Source of the DNA: an uncultured Prevotellaceae bacterium
GTDB taxonomy: Bacteria; Bacteroidota; Bacteroidia; Bacteroidales; Muribaculaceae
DNA length: 64,000 nucleotides
Reading direction: 5' to 3'
Assembly: GCA_900317325.1 (NCBI GenBank)
Contig: ONGE01000007.1
Location: 1 to 64,000, forward strand
Both the position numbers and the translations under genes were made by a program. How positions within the stretch are numbered: the stretch's first letter is position 1; each line of letters opens with the position of its first letter. Positions 42,346 through 50,211 of the stretch are shown piece by piece. A model generated the notes under the pieces. It was given only the letters and a program-made list of their open reading frames with translations, did not search any database and was not told where the DNA came from.

Positions 42346-43203
42346 TTACAGGGCAATGGCCGCGCCCAGCATCCAGGTATTCTTGATTTCGGGACCGTAG
42401 CCTTTCTTGAACATGTTGCCGGGGGTGTAACGGCAGTAGATGGCCAAACCGTCAAACGACAAGGCTCCAATCACGTCAAAGGTAATCTTGTTCTGCTTGA
42501 TGCCTCGATAGGAAATGTCATAGTTGGTCTTGTTGACTTTGTAATGTGTGTTGCACTTGGCATATACGTTCCAATTCATGCTGGCTCCAAGCACAAGGTG
42601 AAACTCCTTGCCAAAGTCCTGTTGGAAGAGGAGCGGGAACTGGATGGCCCTGACACTGAGGACCGAGGAACGGTCAACGGTGCCCTCTGGATAAGACTCA
42701 ATGCCCACAATGTTGGTCGCTTCATCCATGACAAAACAGTTGGGGCGCTTGAGCGAGAAACGCTTGTTGTCATAGCCCACGCCCAGCGAGAAATGCTGAC
42801 CGTGCAGGGTGTGATAGTTCACACTGGCAATATTCAGAACACCCCAGTTGAAACTGTTGTTCACGAGGTCATAAGAAGTTTTGAGTCCGACACCAAAGTA
42901 GATTCCCTTACTCTCGATACTCCAGTGGTAGTTTGTCTTTTTGTTTTTCTTGAACGGGAAATTAAGGTCCCAATCGATGTTCTGGCTAGTGTGGATGCTG
43001 TCGTTAGCAGCGTGTTCCATCTGATAGGTGTAGTTGTACTCGTCGTTATCTTTCATTCCCTTCACCTTCACGATAGTGCCAGAGGGCGTTTCGGTAATGA
43101 TGACTTGCTGTGGTTGTTCAATAACGGTTACCGTGTCGGGCGTTTGTGCCGAAAGCGTAGCGGATGCCATGATGGCAGCGATGATGAATGAAAATTTTTT
43201 CAT
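42346..43203 (-). CDS. outer membrane beta-barrel protein, copy A (last gene of the ECF operon)
   Basis: 285 residues with a signal peptide (MKKFSFIIAAIMASATLSAQ). Short aromatic/polar strands run from about 95 to the C-terminus, with FGVGLKTSYDLVNNSFNWGVLN, LHGQHFSLGVGYDNKRFSLKRPN and a terminal IYCRYTPGNMFKKGYGPEIKNTW, a closing strand followed by a hydrophobic end. It is a clear paralogue of the protein encoded at 44795. No specific family name is certain beyond outer membrane beta-barrel. It is last in the order sigma - anti-sigma - DUF6108 - barrel. Confidence 0.75.
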   Translation of the reverse strand: MKKFSFIIAAIMASATLSAQTPDTVTVIEQPQQVIITETPSGTIVKVKGMKDNDEYNYTYQMEHAANDSIHTSQNIDWDLNFPFKKNKKTNYHWSIESKGIYFGVGLKTSYDLVNNSFNWGVLNIASVNYHTLHGQHFSLGVGYDNKRFSLKRPNCFVMDEATNIVGIESYPEGTVDRSSVLSVRAIQFPLLFQQDFGKEFHLVLGASMNWNVYAKCNTHYKVNKTNYDISYRGIKQNKITFDVIGALSFDGLAIYCRYTPGNMFKKGYGPEIKNTWMLGAAIAL

Positions 43204-43228
43204 AATGTGTTCATTTATTTGATTGTTG

Positions 43229-43675
43229 TTATTTACGGATTAATTTCTTGATTCTCTCGGCACCAGCTTCGCCTTCCATATAGATGAGTGTGACGACGTT
43301 TTTGGGCGATTTGCGTGCCAGATTCTGGTTGAGGAAGAAGATATAACGGTTGCTGCGCTTGTACTTGGGCAACGTATAGAAGCCGTAGTACAGTTGCCCG
43401 TTGCGGTACTCCACTTCCTTGTCAATGGCTTTGGCTCCATCTTTAACCACCAGATTCTCGATGATTTCGGCCTGCGCCTTCTCGGTCACGCTGATGCTGT
43501 GATAGATGGTGAGCCCGATTTCGTGGGCTTGACTGCCGGTGACGATGATCTCGGTGGCGCCGGCCGCTTTCTTGTACCGCCCGTCAAACAGGTGGTTGAT
43601 GTTCAAGCCGGTTTGTGCCATGGCTGCCATGGTCGTCAGCATGCATGCCAGAATGATGATTGTAGTCCGTTTCAT
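43229..43675 (-). CDS. DUF6108-like exported protein
   Basis: 148 residues from the ATG at 43675 (MKRTTIIILACML), which starts a signal peptide ending near MAAMAQ. A longer frame from 43717 would overlap the anti-sigma gene and lacks a signal. GLNINHLFDGRYKKAAGATEIIVTG at the mature N-terminus matches my recollection of the DUF6108 family of Bacteroidales; the later YYGFYTLPKYKRSNRYIFFLNQ is strand-rich. Probably periplasmic; function unknown. The gene lies between the anti-sigma-like and barrel genes. Confidence 0.7.
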   Translation of the reverse strand: MKRTTIIILACMLTTMAAMAQTGLNINHLFDGRYKKAAGATEIIVTGSQAHEIGLTIYHSISVTEKAQAEIIENLVVKDGAKAIDKEVEYRNGQLYYGFYTLPKYKRSNRYIFFLNQNLARKSPKNVVTLIYMEGEAGAERIKKLIRK

Positions 43676-43688
43676 ATTGTCGCGTTGT

Positions 43689-44150
43689 TTATTCGTTGTC
43701 AAGTTCAAGGGCCGCACCCAGACTGGAGAGCTGATCGGTCATGGCATCGGCAGCATTGTCCATCATGCTCAAGTCATTAGCTATCAGTGTCATGACCTTG
43801 TCATCGTCTTGCACAACCATGCCGTTGACATAGGCAATGCACACGCCAGTCGATTGTTGCTGGTGCCATAAGGCATATCCACCAGCTGCAATCACGATGG
43901 CTATCGAAGCTGCGATGCCGATGAACTGGCGACGGTGGTTTTTCCCTGCAGTGCGTGCCTTTTCATGGCTGTGGGCTGCAAAGTAGCCCATCGTGAAGCG
44001 CGCCTCGTCAATCACCTCGCTGCTCCAGGGGCAGTCGGCGAGGGCTTCGCGCAGCATCTGTTCTTCCTGAACGCTGGTGTCACCGTCGAAGTAGCGCTCG
44101 ATGAGTCGCTCCAGCTCGGCTTGGTTGTTTATGTGATGATTCTTGTTCAT
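43689..44150 (-). CDS. probable anti-sigma factor (single-pass membrane protein)
   Basis: 153 residues. The N-terminal cytoplasmic part (about 1-72) includes LERLIERYFDGDTSVQEEQMLREAL, a zinc-free anti-sigma-like helical segment common in Bacteroidales. One membrane helix (FIGIAASIAIVIAAGGYALW, about 75-94) leads to a short periplasmic tail. Its ATG overlaps the stop of the ECF sigma gene by 4 bp (ATGA), the usual coupling of sigma and anti-sigma. No FecR domain is present, so a TonB-type signalling input is unlikely. Confidence 0.75.
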   Translation of the reverse strand: MNKNHHINNQAELERLIERYFDGDTSVQEEQMLREALADCPWSSEVIDEARFTMGYFAAHSHEKARTAGKNHRRQFIGIAASIAIVIAAGGYALWHQQQSTGVCIAYVNGMVVQDDDKVMTLIANDLSMMDNAADAMTDQLSSLGAALELDNE

Positions 44151-44662
44151 GATTTCTTCTCCATGTTTCTTGATTGGTAAATCTCACGCACGCGTCGGCG
44201 TGCTCGGCTCAGTTCCACGCGCACGTTGGCGGCGGTCATGTTCATGCGGCTGGCGATGTCGTCAAACTCCAGACCCTGCATCTCCCTCAGGTCAATAATC
44301 AACCGCTGGTTGTCCGACAAGTCGTTGTCGATGATATGGCGAACTTGCAGGTAGGCTAGGCTGCGGTCGTTGTCGTTCACGTCTTCGATAGGCTCGGTAA
44401 CTTGGTCAAGTGAAACATCACTGTTGTGGCTGTTCTGGCGGGCCTTGTCAATGCTGGTAGTGCGAACGGCCATCATTCCGGCCCCTCGGGCATGGCTGGA
44501 GCTCTCATAGCGCCCTCGTTGCTGCCACAGTTTCACAAAGGCATCCTGTACCGCGTCGGCAGCATCATCGCGGTTGCCCGTGATGCGTTCGGCCAGCGAG
44601 AGCATCTGCTCCCTCAAGGCAGTAAATGCCGATGTAATGCGGTCGGTTTGCTTCATTGACAA
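44147..44662 (-). CDS. ECF-type RNA polymerase sigma factor
   Basis: 171 residues. Region 2 contains ERITGNRDDAADAVQDAFVKLWQQRGRYE; region 4 contains LSDNQRLIIDLREMQGLEFDDIASRMNMTAANVRVELSRARRRVREIY with its helix-turn-helix. No extra C-terminal domain. It heads a minus-strand operon with an anti-sigma-like protein, a DUF6108 protein and an outer-membrane barrel. No TAnnTTTG box is seen upstream, so an alternative, possibly self-recognised, promoter is likely. Confidence 0.93.
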   Translation of the reverse strand: MSMKQTDRITSAFTALREQMLSLAERITGNRDDAADAVQDAFVKLWQQRGRYESSSHARGAGMMAVRTTSIDKARQNSHNSDVSLDQVTEPIEDVNDNDRSLAYLQVRHIIDNDLSDNQRLIIDLREMQGLEFDDIASRMNMTAANVRVELSRARRRVREIYQSRNMEKKS

Positions 44663-44708
44663 TTATCGTTTCTATTCAATAAACGCAGAAAGACGCTTTT
44701 TGTAACAA

Positions 44709-44744
44709 AGAAAAACGGAAATTCCATCATTTTTGGAATTTCCG
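44709..44744 (-). terminator. terminator of the barrel gene copy B
   Basis: CGGAAATTCCA / TGGAATTTCCG, an 11-bp stem with a 7-nt loop; on the minus strand TTTTTC follows. It separates barrel copy B from the ECF operon. Confidence 0.82.
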
Positions 44745-44794
44745 CCTTTCTATTCCGTAATATCCGTTTAATCAGTAATATCCGTTTCTCTCGA

Positions 44795-45571
44795 TTAGAG
44801 ACCCAAAACCAGACCCATGGTCCATGTGTTTTTGATTTCGGGACCATAGTTCTCCTTGAAGAACTTGCCGGGGGTGTAACGGCAGTAGATACCAAACTCA
44901 TTCCAGGTGAGGCTACCCATGACATCAAAGTTCACCTTGTTCTGCTTGAGGCCCTTGTAATGAGTGTCGTGGTCGGTCTTGTTCATTTCGTAGTGGTTGT
45001 CCACGCGGGCATAGGTGTTCCAGTTGAGGATGCCGCCGACAGCGAGGTCAAGCTTGCCAGCGATGTGCTGACGGAAAATCAAGGGGAACTGAATGGTCCA
45101 ATAGTTCAAGTTGGACGAGCGGTTCTTGATGATGTCGACGTTTTCCGAGGGGTAAACCGACGGGATAACAACGCCATGGTCATCACGCACGAGCATGCCC
45201 GGACGCTTCATGCTGTAGGAACGATGGTGGATACCTGCACCCAGCGAGATTGTCTGTCCGTGCAGCGAGCTGTATTTAACACCGAAAAGGTTGAGTAAAC
45301 CCACCTCAAAGCTGTTGTTGATGGCATCCCAGTTGTGTTTGACGCCCATACCCAAGTAGAAACCGTCGGTGAAGACTGCCCAGTGCTTGTTGAGCTTGGT
45401 ATCTGTTTTTCCAAGTAACGATGTTGAATTGTTGTCATCCTCGGCAGCGGCTACCGCAGCGGCAGGGGTCTCGGCGTTTGTGGCTTCATTATTAACTGCA
45501 GCGTCATTAGTGGCTGCACTCATCTGTGCCATGGAAATCATGACTGCGAAAAGTAATGCAAATTTCTTCAT
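44795..45571 (-). CDS. outer membrane beta-barrel protein, copy B (upstream of the ECF operon)
   Basis: 258 residues with a signal peptide (MKKFALLFAVMISMAQMSA) and an alanine/asparagine-rich linker (about 20-55) instead of the longer N-terminus of copy A. The barrel part aligns with copy A throughout: LGMGVKHNWDAINNSFEVGLLN, SLHGQTISLGAGIHHRSYSMKRPG, NWNTYARVDNHYEMNKTDHDTHYKGLKQNKVNFDVMGSL and IYCRYTPGKFFKENYGPEIKNTW. It has its own complete housekeeping promoter and terminator, so it is made constitutively, unlike the operon copy. Confidence 0.78.
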   Translation of the reverse strand: MKKFALLFAVMISMAQMSAATNDAAVNNEATNAETPAAAVAAAEDDNNSTSLLGKTDTKLNKHWAVFTDGFYLGMGVKHNWDAINNSFEVGLLNLFGVKYSSLHGQTISLGAGIHHRSYSMKRPGMLVRDDHGVVIPSVYPSENVDIIKNRSSNLNYWTIQFPLIFRQHIAGKLDLAVGGILNWNTYARVDNHYEMNKTDHDTHYKGLKQNKVNFDVMGSLTWNEFGIYCRYTPGKFFKENYGPEIKNTWTMGLVLGL

Positions 45572-45622
45572 TTTTAGTTGTTTATTCCTTTCTTGTGAAA
45601 ATTGTTGTCAAAAATTTGGCCG

Positions 45623-45654
45623 CAAAGGTACTTCTATTTGTTGAGTTGTGCAAA
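45623..45654 (-). promoter_or_regulatory. promoter of barrel gene copy B
   Basis: On the minus strand TTTG (45654-45651), 20-nt spacer, TACCTTTG (45630-45623), 52 nt before the start codon. Confidence 0.82.
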
Positions 45655-45663
45655 TTTTTGGTT

Positions 45664-46794
45664 TCATTCGGGATTAATGGCCTTGGCAAAACGCACTTGA
45701 CTCTTGTATTCGGGGAAGTTGAGGGTGAGGATCACACCGTTCTCGACGGTGGCATAGGCATCGTCGTCAATCGGCTCCATCGTGGCATCTATCCAGCTGA
45801 GATTGTAGTTCCCCGTGAACAGGGTGCGGGTGATGTGCCCTTTCTTCATGCCAGGTTGCCACATGGATTTCTTGACCTGTGCCCCGTCAATGTAAATAAT
45901 GTCATAGCCGTCATCGGCCCTGACAATGGCAAGCGTGTAGCGGCCGCCCAAGCGCAACCATTCCTCCTCCATGTCACGGTCGAGATAGGTCCAGTAGCCC
46001 TCGACGGGATCAGCGCTCTGTTCGAAATAGGCATCCAGTGTCTCGAGGGTCCATGCTGTGGTCGTGGCCACGACTTGTTGATCGTTGTTGATGGTGAGTA
46101 CGGCACGTTCGATGGCCACGCGGGCGCCAGGACCAGTCAGATAACCCACACGAACTGTGCCGATTGGCCTGGAGATCGGGGCTTCCAGCACTTGATTGAG
46201 TTCATCTTTACCGACCGAAACGATGACGTTGCGCTCGTCAACATCAACGCTGAGGTTGTTCAGGTCATCCTCGAGCGATACGCCTTTTTTCAAGATGACC
46301 GATGCCTTTACAGTTTTCTCACCGTTGCTCACTTGTACAAGGGAAACTTGCATGGTGCGCTCGTCGGTGATATCATCATAGGGGGTGCTGTTGTCGCAAC
46401 TCAGCACCACAGCGCAATAATTGCCCTGGTCATCATCGTTGAAGACGAGTCCCCATTGCGTGTGGGTGACGGCACTCTTGGCACCGGTCATGGGATTCTT
46501 GATCGACATGGTCTTGCCCTGTTTGTTGTTCAGGTTGGCCAGGCGCAGCTGGTAGCGGTAGGCCGTGCTGTTGATGCCCATGGTGTCGATGGTGACGGCG
46601 GTTGCCATGGTGGCGTTTTCCTCGATAAGGTATTCGCCCTCGATGGTCTTGTAGCGTCCGGCCATCCGCATGCCGGGGTGCGGGTATAGACTGCCAAAGT
46701 CGTTTCTCACCGAGTTATAATACGACCTGCCATCGGCCATGAATGTGCTCATAGCCACCAGTCCTGCTACTATAGCCAGTAATATCTTTCTCAT
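45664..46794 (-). CDS. exported protein of unknown function
   Basis: 376 residues with a signal peptide (MRKILLAIVAGLVAMSTFMADG). I do not recognise a family. The mature protein is strand-rich and acidic, with GRYKTIEGEYLIEENATMATAVTIDT near the start, an HTQWGLVFNDDDQGNYCAVVLSCDN segment about 110-135 that recalls glycan-binding or laminin-G-like sandwich folds, and WLRLGGRYTLAIVRADDGYDIIYIDG near 285-315. It lies 36 bp downstream of rlmH on the same strand and is probably co-transcribed with it. Confidence 0.7.
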   Translation of the reverse strand: MRKILLAIVAGLVAMSTFMADGRSYYNSVRNDFGSLYPHPGMRMAGRYKTIEGEYLIEENATMATAVTIDTMGINSTAYRYQLRLANLNNKQGKTMSIKNPMTGAKSAVTHTQWGLVFNDDDQGNYCAVVLSCDNSTPYDDITDERTMQVSLVQVSNGEKTVKASVILKKGVSLEDDLNNLSVDVDERNVIVSVGKDELNQVLEAPISRPIGTVRVGYLTGPGARVAIERAVLTINNDQQVVATTTAWTLETLDAYFEQSADPVEGYWTYLDRDMEEEWLRLGGRYTLAIVRADDGYDIIYIDGAQVKKSMWQPGMKKGHITRTLFTGNYNLSWIDATMEPIDDDAYATVENGVILTLNFPEYKSQVRFAKAINPE

Positions 46795-46830
46795 AATATA
46801 TAGTCAAAAAAACAACAGCTGATAGCTGAC

Positions 46831-47304
46831 CTACTCATGATGATAAGGCTCATGCCGCAAGATGGTAAAAGCCCTGTACAGTTGCTCGACAAAGATGAGT
46901 CGCACCAACTCGTGCGGGAAAGTCATCTTGCTGAGGGATATCTTCTCGTTGGCGCGGTCATACACTTCTTGGGAAAAACCGTAAGGTCCTCCCACGACAA
47001 ACACCACGCGCTTGCAGCCGCTGGCCATGCGTCGTTGCAGCCACTGGCTGTAATCCATGGAGGTGCGTTCGGTGCCGTGCTCGTCGAGCAGCACGACATG
47101 ATCGCTGGTGTCAAGTGCAGCGAGCAATGATTTGCCTTCGGCTACCTTTTGTTGCGCCTCGCTCATGTTGCGAGTGCTCTTCACATCACCGATGTACTGG
47201 ATGTTGAACTGTACATAGTGCTGCAATCGCTTGACGTATTCCTCGATGCCTTGACGCACGAAACCAACCTCGGTCTTACCGATCACGGCGAGCGTAATTT
47301 TCAT
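46831..47304 (-). CDS. rlmH: 23S rRNA (pseudouridine1915-N3)-methyltransferase
   Basis: RlmH methylates pseudouridine 1915 in helix 69 of 23S rRNA. The 157-residue SPOUT protein has LLDEHGTERTSMDYSQWLQR, the SAM-binding VVFVVGGPYGFSQEV and the C-terminal LSKMTFPHELVRLIFVEQLYRAFTILRHEPYHHE characteristic of the family. Divergent from nadC, with a -7 box between them. Confidence 0.97.
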   Translation of the reverse strand: MKITLAVIGKTEVGFVRQGIEEYVKRLQHYVQFNIQYIGDVKSTRNMSEAQQKVAEGKSLLAALDTSDHVVLLDEHGTERTSMDYSQWLQRRMASGCKRVVFVVGGPYGFSQEVYDRANEKISLSKMTFPHELVRLIFVEQLYRAFTILRHEPYHHE

Positions 47305-47334
47305 ATTGTGCTTTTGTTTGATTGATTATTGCCA

Positions 47335-47342
47335 CAAAATTA
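47335..47342 (-). promoter_or_regulatory. -7 box of rlmH
   Basis: TAATTTTG on the minus strand, 30 nt before the start codon. Confidence 0.6.
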
Positions 47343-47363
47343 GCTAATTCGTCAAGAATTACC

Positions 47364-47371
47364 TAACTTTG
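47364..47371 (+). promoter_or_regulatory. -7 box of nadC
   Basis: TAACTTTG on the plus strand. It overlaps an in-frame ATG at 47369 and therefore supports the nadC start at 47402, 30 nt downstream. Confidence 0.65.
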
Positions 47372-47401
47372 TGGTCGGAAATTGATAAATATTGGAATGA
47401 T

Positions 47402-48250
47402 ATGAAAACTCGTGAAGAACTGATTGATGAGCTGATTGACTTGGCATTTGCCGAGGACATCGGTGATGGCGACGCTACCACATTGTGCTGCATTCCCGAC
47501 GACGAGATCGGGCGCCAGCGACTGATCGTGAAAGAGGAGGGAATCCTGGCAGGTGTGGAAATCGCCCGCCGCGTGTTTGAGAAGTTTGACCCGGAGCTGA
47601 AGATGGAAGTCATGATCGGTGACGGTGCCCACGTGAAACCTGGCGACATCGCCTTTGTCGTAACTGGCAAGGTGCGCTCTTTGTTGCAGACCGAGCGCTT
47701 GATGCTCAACATCATGCAGCGCATGAGCGGCGTGGCAACGACCACGGCACGTTACGCCAAGTGCCTTGAGGGTCTCAAAACTCGCGTCCTGGATACCCGT
47801 AAGACCACGCCAGGCATGCGAATGCTCGAGAAAGAGGCTGTCAAGATTGGCGGCGGTTGCAACCACCGCATCGGCCTGTTCGACATGATTCTGCTCAAGG
47901 ACAATCATGTGGACTTTGCCGGCGGTATCGTGCCTGCTATCGAGAATGCTCATCGGTGGTGCAAGGAGAACGGCAAGGACCTCAAGATTGAGATTGAGGT
48001 GCGCAACTTCGACGAGTTGCAGCAGGTGCTCGACCACGGCGGTGTGGACCGCGTGATGCTCGACAACTTCAGTGTCGAGAACACCCGCAAGGCCGTTGAA
48101 CTGATTGACGGTAGGGTAGAGACCGAGTCCAGTGGCGGTATCACCATCGACACGCTGCGTGCCTATGGCGAGTGTGGTGTGGACTACATCTCGGTGGGTG
48201 CCCTCACGCACTCCATCAAGTCGCTTGACATGAGTTTCAAGGCGTGCTGA
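47402..48250 (+). CDS. nadC: nicotinate-nucleotide diphosphorylase (carboxylating)
   Basis: Converts quinolinate and PRPP to nicotinate mononucleotide in NAD synthesis. The 282 residues include AFAEDIGDGDATT, the substrate-binding DTRKTTPGMRMLEKEAVKIGGGCNHRIGLFDMILLKDNH and the C-terminal ESSGGI...VDYISVGALTHS. The start at 47402 (MKTREELIDEL) is preferred to 47369, which lies on the -7 box. Its TGA overlaps the ATG of the DAHP synthase gene by one base. Confidence 0.96.
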   Translation: MKTREELIDELIDLAFAEDIGDGDATTLCCIPDDEIGRQRLIVKEEGILAGVEIARRVFEKFDPELKMEVMIGDGAHVKPGDIAFVVTGKVRSLLQTERLMLNIMQRMSGVATTTARYAKCLEGLKTRVLDTRKTTPGMRMLEKEAVKIGGGCNHRIGLFDMILLKDNHVDFAGGIVPAIENAHRWCKENGKDLKIEIEVRNFDELQQVLDHGGVDRVMLDNFSVENTRKAVELIDGRVETESSGGITIDTLRAYGECGVDYISVGALTHSIKSLDMSFKAC

Positions 48251-49344
48251 TGAGCGCCTCACTCACATTGAATGATATCACCCCGCTCTCCATCCCTGGT
48301 GTGGAGAGCGGTTACCCTATTGTCGTCGCTGGCCCGTGCAGTGCCGAGACCTTGCAGCAGACGCTTGACACCGCCAGGGCTTTGAGTGCTGCAGGTGTCA
48401 AGGTGTTCAGGGCAGGAATATGGAAACCGCGCACGATGCCCGGCGGCTTTGAGGGCGTGGGCGACATCGGTCTGCAATGGCTTGCCCAAGTGAAACGCGA
48501 GACTGGAATGATGGTGGCTACCGAGGTGGCCACTGTTGAGCATGTACGAGCTGCGCTTGATGCGGGTATCGACATCCTATGGATCGGGGCTCGCACGACA
48601 GCCAATCCGTTTGCCATTCAGGACATCGCCGATGCCTTACAGGGACACAGCGACGTGGCGGTGCTGGTAAAAAATCCGGTTAATCCCGACCTGGACTTGT
48701 GGCTGGGCGCTTTGCAGCGCATCCGCAATGCCAGCATCACACGCCTGGCGGCTGTGCATCGCGGCTTCAGTTCTGCTGGCCAACACCTTTACCGCAACGA
48801 CCCTCAGTGGCACATCCCCTTTGAGTTACGCCGCCTTGCTCCTGGCATGACCATCCTGTGTGATCCGTCACACATCGGTGGTAAGCGAGAGTTTGTTGAA
48901 CCCTTGTCTCAACTGGCTCTTGATGCTGGTTTTGACGGCCTGATGATTGAGTGTCACTGTGATCCTGACCGTGCCCTGAGTGACAGCGCCCAGCAAGTGA
49001 CGCCTGGCGCATTGAGCACGATTCTCAAGAAGCTCGTTGTGCGTTCAGGGATTCCTGTTGAGGACGAATTGGGGCTCTTGCGCCAGCAGATTGATGACTG
49101 TGATCATGAACTGCTCGCTGTCCTGGCGCGCCGCATGAGCGTCTCGCGCGAGATAGGACGTTTCAAGAAGGCTCACAACCTGCGCGTGGTGCAACCTGCC
49201 CGCTATCAGGATATCATGAAAGCTCGTATAGAAGAAGGTGATTCATTGGGTCTCTCTTCTGGTTTTACCCAAGCGATCATGCAGACGATTCACGAGGAAA
49301 GTGTCCGTCAGCAACTGGATCTTCTTAATGAGAATTCAAAATGA
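48250..49344 (+). CDS. bifunctional DAHP synthase / chorismate mutase
   Basis: 364 residues. The N-terminal three-quarters is a class I-beta-like 3-deoxy-7-phosphoheptulonate synthase (VVAGPCSAET near 26, FRAGIWKPRTMPGGFEG, IGARTTANPF, VKNPVNPD, CDPSHIGGKREFV, IECHCDPDRALSD). The last 90 residues are an AroQ-type chorismate mutase (LRQQIDDCDHELLAVLARRMSVSREIGRFKK). The fusion joins first and branch-point steps of aromatic amino acid synthesis. It starts inside the nadC stop (TGATG) and its own stop overlaps the SDR start by 4 bp, so translation of all three is probably coupled. Confidence 0.95.
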   Translation: MSASLTLNDITPLSIPGVESGYPIVVAGPCSAETLQQTLDTARALSAAGVKVFRAGIWKPRTMPGGFEGVGDIGLQWLAQVKRETGMMVATEVATVEHVRAALDAGIDILWIGARTTANPFAIQDIADALQGHSDVAVLVKNPVNPDLDLWLGALQRIRNASITRLAAVHRGFSSAGQHLYRNDPQWHIPFELRRLAPGMTILCDPSHIGGKREFVEPLSQLALDAGFDGLMIECHCDPDRALSDSAQQVTPGALSTILKKLVVRSGIPVEDELGLLRQQIDDCDHELLAVLARRMSVSREIGRFKKAHNLRVVQPARYQDIMKARIEEGDSLGLSSGFTQAIMQTIHEESVRQQLDLLNENSK

Positions 49345-50063
49345 AAAGAGTGATTATTATCGGGGCTTCGTCGGGCATGGGCATGGAAGTGGCCAAACTG
49401 TTCCTTGACGAGGGTTGTCGTTTGGGTGTTGCGGCCCGACGTGAGGACCGTCTGCAAGCTTTGAAGCAATTGGCACCCGACAGGGTGGAGGTGCAGGCTA
49501 TTGACGTTACTGCCGATGATGCGACTTCACGCCTTAGGGCACTCATTGACCGTCTCGGTGGCATGGATTTGTTTTTCTATGCCTCAGGTATCGGCAAGCA
49601 GAACCGCACATTAACGCCCGATATCGAACTTAATACAGTCAACACCAACGGCATGGGCTTCACCCGCATGATAGGGGAGGCCTATCGCTACTTTGCCGAG
49701 CGCGGCGAGGGCCATATCGTTGCCATCACGAGTATTGCCGGCACTAAGGGTCTGGGGCCCGCACCGTCCTATTCGGCTACCAAGGCATTCCAGAATGTCT
49801 ATCTCCAGTCCCTTGAGCAGCAGGCCAATGCCCGCAACTTGAAAATCCGTTTTACGGATATCCGTCCCGGCTTCGTTGATACCGACCTGTTGGCAGACAA
49901 TATCCGTTATCCCATGATGCTCAAGCCCGAGAAAGTCGCCCGTCAAATTGTCAGCGCCATCCACAGTCATCGCCACATCAAGGTCATCGACTGGCGCTAT
50001 GCCGTGTTGACCGCCCTGTGGCGCCGTCTCCCGCGCTCCCTGTGGCGTCACCTCAAACTGTAA
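49341..50063 (+). CDS. short-chain dehydrogenase/reductase
   Basis: 240 residues of Rossmann fold. The cofactor loop is GASSGMG (8-14), followed by AARREDRL which favours NADP(H); the catalytic set is Ser in ITSIAGTKG with Tyr and Lys in PSYSATKAF. The C-terminus ends with a hydrophobic, basic helix (YAVLTALWRRLPRSLWRHL) that could be membrane-associated. The substrate is unknown; co-transcription with nadC and DAHP synthase/chorismate mutase does not define it. Confidence 0.9.
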   Translation: MKRVIIIGASSGMGMEVAKLFLDEGCRLGVAARREDRLQALKQLAPDRVEVQAIDVTADDATSRLRALIDRLGGMDLFFYASGIGKQNRTLTPDIELNTVNTNGMGFTRMIGEAYRYFAERGEGHIVAITSIAGTKGLGPAPSYSATKAFQNVYLQSLEQQANARNLKIRFTDIRPGFVDTDLLADNIRYPMMLKPEKVARQIVSAIHSHRHIKVIDWRYAVLTALWRRLPRSLWRHLKL

Positions 50064-50072
50064 CCCGGTTTC

Positions 50073-50107
50073 CTTTCTCCTTTCTCCTTTCTCCTTTCTC
50101 CTTTCTC
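50073..50107. repeat. heptamer array (CTTTCTC)5
   Basis: Five exact CTTTCTC units right after the SDR stop codon, in the gap between convergent genes. Confidence 0.88.
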
Positions 50108-50133
50108 TCCCTCTTGCCTCTCTTGTCCTGTAA

Positions 50134-50152
50134 ACCGAGGCTGCGCCTCGGT
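50134..50152. terminator. GC-rich hairpin between convergent genes
   Basis: ACCGAGGC / GCCTCGGT, an 8-bp perfect stem with loop TGC. No T-run on either strand; a terminator role for the SDR or NlpC unit is probable but weakly supported. Confidence 0.45.
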
Positions 50153-50211
50153 AGTTACACCGTGCGTTCAGTCATTTTTAGTCTTGTCCTTGTTGATTGT
50201 CACCAGCGCTG

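Noticed and set aside
43676-43717. Longer N-terminus for the DUF6108-like protein
   Set aside because: It would overlap the anti-sigma gene and hide the signal peptide that begins at the ATG at 43675.
45556-46689. Long open frame antisense to the exported protein at 45664
   Set aside because: The minus-strand protein has a signal peptide and sits in a sensible unit with rlmH; the plus-strand frame has neither.
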